A stretch of DNA of 64,000 bases. Origin: Diphasiastrum complanatum. Lineage: Eukaryota; Streptophyta; Lycopodiopsida; Lycopodiales; Lycopodiaceae. The position numbers were made by a program, and so were the translations under genes. The notes under the pieces were generated by a model. It was not told where the DNA came from and searched no databases. It saw only the letters and a list, made by a program, of their open reading frames with translations. Position 1 is the stretch's first letter. The number at the start of each line of letters is the position of its first letter. This document shows positions 55,812-64,000 of the stretch, piece by piece. Location: contig CM055092.1 of assembly GCA_029204225.1 (NCBI GenBank), positions 74,580,460-74,644,459 on the forward strand, written 5' to 3'.

Positions 55812-56682
55812 TTTGAGATGACAGATTTAGATCTTATGCACTATTGCTTGGGTGTCGAAGTATGGCAAACTAGCGGTGATATCAGGTTATGTCAAAACAA
55901 GTATGTGGGCGAGATATTGGAGAGATTTCACATGACAGAGTGCAAACCTTCCATCACCCCTGGCGAAGCTGGTAAGAAATTATCTCGTATTGATGATAGC
56001 GCACATGTTGACGCTTATTTCGACAACTAGTTGGGAGTTTGATATATCTTACGACTACACGTCCTGATATCTGCTATGCTGTAAGTTTGATTAGCCAATT
56101 TATGTCATCACCCACTATGTACCATTGGAAAGCTGCAAAAAGGATTTTGAGGTATGTGAAAGGTACACCTAATCTTGGTCTAATCTACAAAAGACAACGT
56201 GTTTTACCTAAGTTGCAAGGTTATGTTGACGTTGATTGGGCAGGAGTATAGATGATAGAAAGTCAACAACAGGTTATGCCTTCAATTTTGGTAGCAGTTG
56301 TTTTTCATGGTCTAGCAAGAAGCAAGATACTATTTCTCTTTCTACTACAGAAGCCGAATATAACGCGTTGAGTTCTGCTACCCAGGAAGCTGTTTGGATA
56401 CGTAAGTTGTTATGTGAGATTGGCATGAAGCAGGTAAATCCTTCTGTTATTTTCTGTGATAGTCAAAGTGGAATACAATTGGCTAAAAATCCTATCTTTC
56501 ACGCAAGGACAAAACATATTGAAGTGAAATATCACTTTGTGCGTGAAAAGTTACAATCTGAAGATATAAGTATTGTACATTGTTCTACGTTATTACAAGT
56601 TGTTGATATATTTACAAAAGCTTTAAGTAAAGAAAAGTTTGAGACTTTTAGAGCCAAACTTGGCTTAGATCCGGTTACGTAA
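55812..56682 (+). pseudogene. Copia RT end and RNase H, copy B
   Basis: Counterpart of 20843-21713 with the same second TAG at 56028-56030 and the same frame change after DWAG. Almost no other changes were seen. Confidence 0.85.
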
Positions 56683-57021
56683 AAAGCCTTTACTTGTAAT
56701 ACTATCATGGAGGTATGTTCCATGAATAGAGTAAACTCTAAAATAAAGAGAGACGTTGATCATTGAGGGAGAGAGTTAAAATAGCAATGATCGACTTATA
56801 CAGTGCTTTCTTATTTCGACGGCACCACGTGTGCTTGGTTGTAGAAATATCGGGCCATCTTTCTTTTACGAGCCCTTTGAGTGCTTTTAAGCAACTTATC
56901 TTTGTTCTTACTCATCAGTTGAATATACAGTTTGAGGAGAGCAATTATGTTGTCTTGTTGCACTTGACATTGTGCTGTGGTGGTTGATCCGGTCGGGTGT
57001 TTAAACTGTGTTTTCTTAACT

Positions 57022-57558
57022 AATTTAAAGTCATTACATGGAATAAATATAAAATTGGAGCAGGAGATAAACGGTTTGAAAATAGAGCTTGCCGGTTCTG
57101 TAGCAAAAATTGAAGAATTGCAATCTTCAATCAGCATATTTCAGAGGACAATATATGGCTTACAACCAAAGTGTAGAGTCTCAATGGATCAGCAAGCACA
57201 AAATGAAAACACTAAGAGATACAAACTAAAAGCTTTGGCACCAGGTGGTGGTGCCAGTAAAAGACGTATGAGGGACACAAAAGAGTTCTTGCAAAAGATG
57301 GTTGGAAAAGATTTTATTGCCAGAAAATATATGAAACATTTTATGAAGGGTAAAGATTTGATTAAAATTGTGAAAGATGAAACAAGTGATTCAATTCACT
57401 TGAGAATTGCAAAAAAGCTAGTCGACAAGTTCATGCCAAATCCAAATGTTAAAGAGATGGTGTACACATGTGACCAAGGAGGTGTGAGTCACAAGGGATA
57501 TAGATCTTCAAGGAAGTATATGAAATGCTCTGACAAAAATGGGTTAAAACGCCATTAG
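57022..57558 (+). pseudogene. Unknown coiled-coil gene, 3' part, copy B
   Basis: Counterpart of 22053-22565. One A fewer near 57510 changes the last codons to RKYMKCSDKNGLKRH and moves the stop to 57556-57558. The coiled coil and basic stretch are unchanged. Confidence 0.6.
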
Positions 57559-57649
57559 ATAATACCTACTTAAGATATTATATTTTGATTCTAAACTATC
57601 CCTCTTAAGATATTGAGGCAAGAAAATATATATTCACCAACCACATCAA

Positions 57650-58320
57650 TACATAGTTTTGCCAGTTCAATTTAAAGGCTTTGTATGGTCTCAAATATGG
57701 GCCTTGTGCTAGGTATCATGGCATTCATGTTCTCTTTTTACAATTTGAAGAGTAAACTTGACTTCACATGCCTCTTTGTCATAACTTTTTATATTGATGA
57801 CTTGATAATCACCTGACATGTTCGATTGTTGATTAGAGAAGTAAAAACTCACTTCCACTCATTTTGACATGAAAGACTTAAGGAATTCACATTATTGCTA
57901 GGGCATTGAAATAGCTAAAAGTCATAATTCACAAATAAAATCTATTTTGAAGTTGCTCAAGAGTGTGATTAAAAATTGTAGACTTTTATCCATGATCATT
58001 ATCATATTGAAAAGCTTTTCAAGGAGGATGTGTCTAACAAAAGTAGATGAAAAGTTGCAAGAAGTCTTGTGGGTAGTTTAATCTATTTAACTACCACAAT
58101 CTATATATTGCTTTATTGCTCAATGTTACAAGTTAATTCATGGCTCAACCGAGGACAATGTATCAAGAAGCACTAAAATAGGTCTTAAGGTATCTAAGTG
58201 GAACTGCATAACATGAGCTCAAGTACTCTAAGGAGAATATGTTTTACGTATATGATTAATTAGGTTGTTGATTGGGCAAGTAATGTTGATGATAGTTGAT
58301 AAATGAAACGGTTTATTTTT
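57650..58320 (+). pseudogene. Heavily decayed copia RT/RNase H remnant, copy B
   Basis: Counterpart of 22690-23340, with a short deletion after the CACATGCCTC position. Downstream, about 39 bases present in copy A and in the inverted block are missing near 58375. Confidence 0.6.
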
Positions 58321-58530
58321 TAGGAGGCTTGAGATATTGTTTTTTGAATGAGGATAAAGCAAACAATTGCATCAAGAGTGCAAGCACGAAGAGGAGTGAC
58401 TAAATAAAATTACAGAAGCTGCACTTCCTCAACCACTGTACATAGATGAGATGCTTCAATTTGCGAGAAAATCCAATGATATGTTGTGGTCTATATACAT
58501 TGTGTAGTTGAATATGATCACACTAGAATC

Positions 58531-59091
58531 TTAGATGGCCAAGACGAGGCCAGGAAAGGATTTGCCTGTGACATTGGAGAGCTTGCTTTGCCAAACAATG
58601 GAGCTGCAATTGAGAGAGTGGCTAGGAACGTGGGCGACTGTGTTGAAGTTGGTGGTGGCAGTAATAGTGAGAGTGGTGTTAAAATATTCTCGCAACTGTG
58701 TGACAATTCCGTCCTTCACAGTCCAGGCATGTACCCACCACACATCACTGGATGAGGATTCCTGTTTACCTTCCACTAGCACCTTGTTGTTATCAATGGA
58801 ACACACCCGCAATGGCACAAAGGCAAAGGTGCCCAAAGCATCAGCTCCAGTGAGCACGAGCATGAGATTGTGCTGCGATGGAGGGCCATGGAACCACCAT
58901 TCCAGATCTTCAGCAATCACAGCCTGCACTGGCTTCACATCCCTAGCTTCAAGTGCTTCATACAGGCCTAAAACTATATCTACTGGCTGCATCAGGCCTC
59001 CCTCTTCCTTTGTAACCTTCCATGCCCTACTCTTCACCTTTTGCAGACTCTTGGCTGGCTTTCTTGCTAGTTCACCAGATTTCTGATCCAT
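58531..59091 (-). CDS. WI12/SAG20-type wound-induced protein, copy B
   Basis: An intact 186-residue frame starting at ATG 59091, with all family blocks as in copy A. It has Arg95 and Thr140 like the inverted copy, and Ser98 as its only private change. The upstream region to 60450 matches that of copy A, including the TATA-like position near 59766. Confidence 0.92.
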   Translation of the reverse strand: MDQKSGELARKPAKSLQKVKSRAWKVTKEEGGLMQPVDIVLGLYEALEARDVKPVQAVIAEDLEWWFHGPPSQHNLMLVLTGADALGTFAFVPLRVCSIDNNKVLVEGKQESSSSDVWWVHAWTVKDGIVTQLREYFNTTLTITATTNFNTVAHVPSHSLNCSSIVWQSKLSNVTGKSFPGLVLAI

Positions 59092-60446
59092 TCTGTTGCT
59101 ATGAACACAATTCTTAATTTAGGACTTGAACCAAAGAAAGCTTACACAGTCGTTCTAAGAGCTTATCATTGCAAGTATTGAACCAGTTTAAGACACAACA
59201 TACAGCACATAACGAAATCAAATAAAATTTTAGGCATGAATCCTTACAAGCTGCCAATAATTGTCGGTTTTCGGTGTTTAAGAAGCCCACACCCACGTAA
59301 TGTTTTTCGCGGCTGCACTTTTATTTTTGTCCTTCGCAGGTGCAATAAATGCTCCTTAGAGATGAGCTCAACAGTGGCAACTTCGTCAAAGCAACTCAAA
59401 AATCCTGCTGTGGTTTCAAACAAAGACTTGTGAATTGCCAGGTATTTTCACAATAGCTCAGCTCAGGGTTTCTGAGTTGTATGCCTGAAGTTGTTGAATT
59501 TCACACCTTAAGCTCTCACCTCCAAAAGTAAGAGTGACTATCTTTATCTTGTAACTCCTCTGAACTTAGATTTAGACTAATATATTGAAGACCAAAAAGC
59601 AGCAATGCGATGCAAGCTTGAAGAAAGTTGGGCAAAGATGAGGAGGAGTCGAGGTGACAGTAGAGGCAGGAAAATCTGCAACTGATCTCAAACGTGACAG
59701 CTTCTGAATGCACTGCATTCTTTTCTTTGTATTGCATTCATGCACCAAGTTTCATATTTCAACACTTTATATGTTAGTAGTTGAGAAAAATCTTGTTGTA
59801 GAAAAGATAATTCTGAATATTCATATTATGGTTCGAAGTTTTGCAACGATTTTGGATTTTTGCCTCTGATAGAAGTAAAGGTGAAGAAGATCTTATGTTG
59901 AATCCTGATATTGTGAGTTGCCCCAAAAAGTGGGACCCCTTGATTATCTTTGGATATATTACCCTATTCATCTACTTTTAATATTGTAACCATGTGTGAA
60001 TTTGATGGGAGTTTGTCCCCATCCATTGTCCTCATCCAAGCCTCCATGGAGGGCCTAGAGATGCAAGCATGCCATCTCCCTACCATTCCTAGGTGAGGAT
60101 TGGGAAGACGTCTCTCATTAGAGAGTGCATCTCAAAGGTACCTACAATGCCTTTGCTGCACAGGTCCCACACCATCCAAGGGGAGAGATGAATTTTTTCT
60201 CCCTTAACTCCATCCACCACCCTTGGATGCAGTGGGGCCAGCCGTGCAGATGCCCATGGAGTGCACTACATAAGCTTTCCCTTGGGAAGACTATCATGGC
60301 ACATAATTGGGAATAATGCTTTCTTACAAATGTGCCGAAAAAACATAGCCCCATTAAATTCAAAATTTTATCAAGTGATCCTTAGCATGGTAAATAAGAG
60401 CTTGGCTTTGGCTTGTGCGATCATCTTTCACTAAGTATGAGGTCAC

Positions 60447-60450
<4 letters not shown>

Positions 60451-60512
<62 letters not shown>
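60451..60512. repeat. (GA)31 microsatellite, copy B
   Basis: About 62 bp of pure GA, 12 bp longer than in copy A. The following 1.5 kb (to about 62120) matches 25581-27190 and shows no gene. Confidence 0.95.
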
Positions 60513-60513
<1 letters not shown>

Positions 60514-62125
60514 GAATGATGTTAAGAGAGAATTTGCCACAAAAAAGGCATAGGTGGAGGCTGCAAAGCACAAAAGAATCACATAGATTTTGCCACATAA
60601 TTAAATAGATGTTGTTAAGAGTAGCAATGTTTTTTCAATTTGCTAGTCTCTTCTAATGTGCTTGTGAAATTTGATATCGTGCACAAAATTCTTTGAAGTT
60701 TCCTGAGACATGGCTATGTCGTTCTTCTGACTAATCAAACATGGTTGCACTTAAAGAGACACCTTTTTTGCTCATGTTCTCTCCTCATTTTAGAAAGCTT
60801 TGATTTTCTTTTCACTCTCCTCTTTCAGTTACTAGAAAGAGAAAGGACCCCATCTATAACACTTCAAAACACTAGCTCTATTTTTGTCTCGTAACACTTT
60901 TGCACATAAAATCTAATTTTCATCTTTCGAAAAAAAAAAACATTGAATCCATCCATTAGCCACATGGCAGATCTAGATTGGATGAATCGTACCTTCTAAT
61001 GTGTACCCAGGTTAAATTTTCTCAAATGCCCATCAGATCTCTCTCTTTCATAACTACCTTTCAAAACATACTACAGTCTTTTCTTGAATTCATCCTACCT
61101 TTCATATGAAAAAAAGAACTGTGTATATTCTTTGATTTGCAAAGATTGGTTATATATGACTTTGGCCTCACAAATGCTTTTCTATACACAAGTGCCATTT
61201 GATCAATTGCAATTTTTCTATAGCTCATTTAGGATAGCCACGCCTCATGTATGTATGTTTGAGCATCAATAGTATAGGCTAACTTGTACCATAAGGAGCT
61301 ATTGGAGCTAGTCCCAAATATATTAAAGTCACACAAGAAGATTCCATGTGCCCATTTCTTAGCATGTACTTTTGATTGTGAGGTATTAGTCCTTCAAATA
61401 GTGGACTTAGAAATGCATTGTCTTGTGCTTTGATGAACACATTTTCATTATTGTTCAAATGATTTGAAAATTGTCAATCGAAGTTTTACTACTCCATGTG
61501 ATATGTTCTAAGTGTTGCTTGATAGTGTTTTTTACATTATAGCGAGGTGTAATGCTATGAAGCCAATCAATTGGGTACTAGTTTGTAATAATACTCTAGA
61601 TGTTTGCTAGAAGCTGATTCGATTTGCTAACATCAAGTAAGAGTAAATAACATATCTCTTTTCCAAATATTGTGCAGTTGTTTGGAAAACATTGAGTCAG
61701 TTATAGTAGTGGATAATTCCTATTTTCGACTAGTAAATCCATTATTTGCTTTTCTAATTCATTTTCTCTTAAAGTCATGGACTTTCCTAATACCACCTGT
61801 CATGTCCATGACCAGTACATAGGATTCAGTATACTCCTAGTCTTGGATACACGGTACTCTAGTTAGAGCCAAGGATTCATGCAATTGAGCTTGTAGGAAG
61901 TCAAAAAAGTGTAAAAAAGACCATTTTTGGTGATTTTTGGGGGATGGATATCTCCAGATCCACAAGGAGATCATTCTGGAATTTTTTACAAGATGATTAG
62001 TAGTTCTTTTTACCTTCCCATCAAGCTATCAGACTTGTAAATTGATGGTCGGGGGCTTATGCTTCATGTCCATCAACTTCGAAGCTATTTTGACTTCTAC
62101 AAACCAAGAAATATTTGCGTGATTT

Positions 62126-62436
62126 TTTATCATTTAGCCTGCTTGAAGTGCACCCTACTACATATTTTTGACTTCTATGCTATCACACATGTGAAGCCTA
62201 GGTGGCAAGTGTCTTGATCACTAGGTCTCCCTCAGTTTTGAGCTCTACAACACCTAGTTTGGTGTCCTGTAGCCAAAGTTATGTCCGTTTGAAGTTTTGC
62301 AATTTTGTGAGAAAAATTGGCAAAATTTGAAATTATTCTGATTGCATGCTAGTCAATTTTCTCATGTGGTATACATCTCATACTTTCTTCTCCTATGTCA
62401 TTTGATAAATCAATTTGCTTTAGTGAGATCATTGCA
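62126..62436. other. 311-bp segment missing from unit 1
   Basis: Sequence between GCGTGAT and ATCTCAAAATT that copy A lacks. The joined ends in A share GAT/ATC letters, so a deletion in A is likely. It contains a CACACATGTGAAGCC word resembling the nearby LTR palindromes. Confidence 0.6.
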
Positions 62437-63033
62437 TCTCAAAATTGGAGTAAAGCCATACTAGTTGAGTATGAAGTCTCTCTTGAGAACATAGATGATG
62501 TTCTTAAAAGGTTGAAATTGATTTTAAATCAATTAGAAAGCAAATGGTTATTTCATCAAATGTATGCTCTTGAGTCATGTAAGAGCAAAAGTGATTTGTT
62601 CACTCATAGTTTGAAAATTTGTATTGAGGCAAATTGTAAACTCTTTATGAGAGTAACTGAATCATCTTCTAAAGACACTTATCTCCAAAATGAAGTATTT
62701 AGCCTCATTGGATCTGAGATTAGCATGGTAAACAAGTATGAAGATATGATGCAAACACTTTGTTATTATAGAATGCATAGTCTTGCCAATTTGGATGAGT
62801 CTAATTCTCTAGGTCATGGTAACATGATGTTAGATCTCTGTGATCCTAGTAAATCAAAAAGAAATCTCTATTTTCTCATGAAGGAGCATGCACATGAAGA
62901 AGGAGCAAGCCTCAAGGTCAAGCATCTACATGAAATTTGGAAGGGATCAATTTTGGAGGTGCTAGGATGGTGCAAAGCTCTCAAGGTCATCAAAGATGTC
63001 AACATCAAAGAAGCACTATTATGGATATGGTGA
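62395..63033 (+). CDS. Unknown ORF next to an LTR, copy B
   Basis: A 212-codon frame sharing its last 195 or so residues with 27125-27787. The start here (SFDKSICFSEIIA) is more likely original than that in copy A, because the A start was created by the 311-base loss. Three or four residue changes separate the copies. Confidence 0.35.
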   Translation: MSFDKSICFSEIIASQNWSKAILVEYEVSLENIDDVLKRLKLILNQLESKWLFHQMYALESCKSKSDLFTHSLKICIEANCKLFMRVTESSSKDTYLQNEVFSLIGSEISMVNKYEDMMQTLCYYRMHSLANLDESNSLGHGNMMLDLCDPSKSKRNLYFLMKEHAHEEGASLKVKHLHEIWKGSILEVLGWCKALKVIKDVNIKEALLWIW

Positions 63034-63156
63034 TTTCAGATCAACATCAAGCTCATTGGCTGATCTTCACACCTTTTGAACCAGCAAAGACCAATTCCGC
63101 CCATGGAGTCAAGTTCAAGATCATCATGTTTTCCATCAAGCTAGATTTTTGAGGAG

Positions 63157-63919
63157 TGTGAAAAATACAAAAATAAGCTTGGTAGAGGCCAAAAATATTG
63201 TATATAGATAAACACACATGTGTGGAGCCTGTTCCCACGTGTGAAACTAGTGTACTTGTCATGTACTATAATCATATAGGTTGTACATATGATTTAATTC
63301 AAGTTCTAGTGGCTAAAAAGACCAAAAACTAGTTTTCTAGATATATGAAACATGGCATCAATCTATTGATTGCATGAGCCAAATATTTTGGTCATATCCC
63401 ATGTGTAGAGGACAGCTCACACGTGTGGAATAAGCTGAAGTAGGCGAATTTTGACTTCTAGAAGATTTTCAAGTAGATCTCCGTATAGAAGGAAAATGGA
63501 CCAAAAGTGCTCAAAATAGAAAGTTTTGTACAAGTGTCGGTTTTGCATGATGAATCATCATATGACAAAGCATTTTCACACATGTGGGATCAGAGGGATG
63601 ATCAGTACCATGAGCTCCCACTTATTGTATATATAGAGCCACATTTGGCCATAATCAATGTGAGACACCAATCTTGGTTTTGGAAGCAATTTTGAGTGAT
63701 TCTCTCCATTTGTCTACATTTGTTTTGATTGTTTTGAGGTTCTATCAATGTGTACTTGATTTTCAGGTTGGAGTCCGTACTCAGATAGTGTTTCACATGT
63801 GTGAAACTAGAAAGTACACCTACCTTCAATTAATGATTGTTCTTGTTAGGATTTTGTGTCTAGAATTGATCTAGATTGATCTTAATCTCAAGTAGATTGA
63901 TAGATCAAGTAATTTGACA
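63157..63919 (+). mobile_element. LTR rich in G-box palindromes, copy B
   Basis: Counterpart of 27911-28673. The first CACACGTGTG has become CACACATGTG here (near 63215), a CpG to TpG-type change, while the palindrome near 63418 is kept. Confidence 0.55.
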
Positions 63920-63937
63920 ACCAATCCCTATTGAGGA

Positions 63938-64000
63938 TCAGATTAGGATCCACTCTTGGTCCTTTTTGTACTTTTTCCACACGGTTGTGATATGTCGTGC
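63938..64000 (-). pseudogene. Start of the minus-strand gypsy Gag copy
   Basis: Matches 28692-28755, the C-terminal end of the Gag on the minus strand, and is cut by the window edge. It shows that unit 2 goes on. Confidence 0.7.

Larger units (their letters stand above)
51709..57021 (+). mobile_element. Copia element with AG...CT LTR ends, copy B (fuller)
   Basis: LTRs of 248 bp lie at 51709-51956 and 56774-57021, the primer binding site is at 51957-51968, and AATTT flanks lie at 51704-51708 and 57022-57026. The LTR ends AGTTAA and TTAACT are identical to copy A. This copy retains the integrase region and is 5313 bp against 4170 bp in copy A. Confidence 0.9.
31921..64000. repeat. Tandem duplication unit 2 (continues past window)
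   Basis: This matches unit 1 from 5444 onward. The alignment offset grows through indels from 26477 at the start to 35245 at the end. Major differences are the extra 5.3 kb at 34789-40065, the 4469 bases 42206-46674 missing in unit 1, a 677-base deletion in unit 2 within integrase, 1142 bases missing from the unit 1 copia, and 311 extra bases at 62126-62436. Confidence 0.8.

Overview
This is a plant nuclear window built mostly from LTR retrotransposons, CACTA transposon remnants, microsatellites and segmental duplications. The plant assignment rests on an intact wound-induced (WI12/SAG20) family gene, plant-type Ty1/copia and Ty3/gypsy elements, a CACTA tnp2 transposase and GT-AG introns. The species cannot be told from the sequence; the element density fits a large plant genome. 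I saw no rRNA, tRNA or CRISPR.

The dominant architecture is a tandem duplication. Unit 1 runs from about 5444 to 31920. Unit 2 starts at about 31921 and is still aligned when the window ends at 64000. Block C (5444-9353 and 31921-34788) holds the tail of tnp2, a decayed zinc-knuckle ORF and an array of short hairpins. Block A/B (10031-28755 and 40066-64000) holds two gypsy pol remnants, an LTR, a host-type gene split by a copia element, a WI12 gene, a further LTR-bearing element and the start of a minus-strand gag. Unit 2 also carries a 5.3-kb stretch absent from unit 1 (34789-40065), which includes an inverted third copy of the WI12 block and several unusual repeats. Unit 1 lacks 4.47 kb present in unit 2 (42206-46674).

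Region by region: 1-1900 is a copia 5' LTR, primer site and broken gag. 2286-2837 is GA repeats. 3205-4180 is a frameshifted SET-domain gene with a partial tandem copy. 4255-5508 is CACTA tnp2. 5444-9353 is block C1. 10031-28755 is block A. 28692-30010 is a minus-strand gypsy gag. 30287-31393 is a two-exon minus-strand gene related to the gene split by copia. 31921-34788 is block C2. 34789-36740 is the inverted WI12 block. 36741-40065 holds a G-quadruplex motif, nested hairpins, a minisatellite, a 186-bp tandem duplication and a satellite of roughly 200-240-bp monomers. 40066-64000 is block B.

The only genes that look fully open are three WI12 copies (23613-24173 minus, 35974-36534 plus, 58531-59091 minus) and probably the spliced gene at 30287-31393. 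The rest is transposon protein in decay. The best candidates for something new are the hairpin array, the unknown coiled-coil gene family interrupted by copia, and that copia element's AG...CT LTR ends flanked by a perfect target-site duplication.
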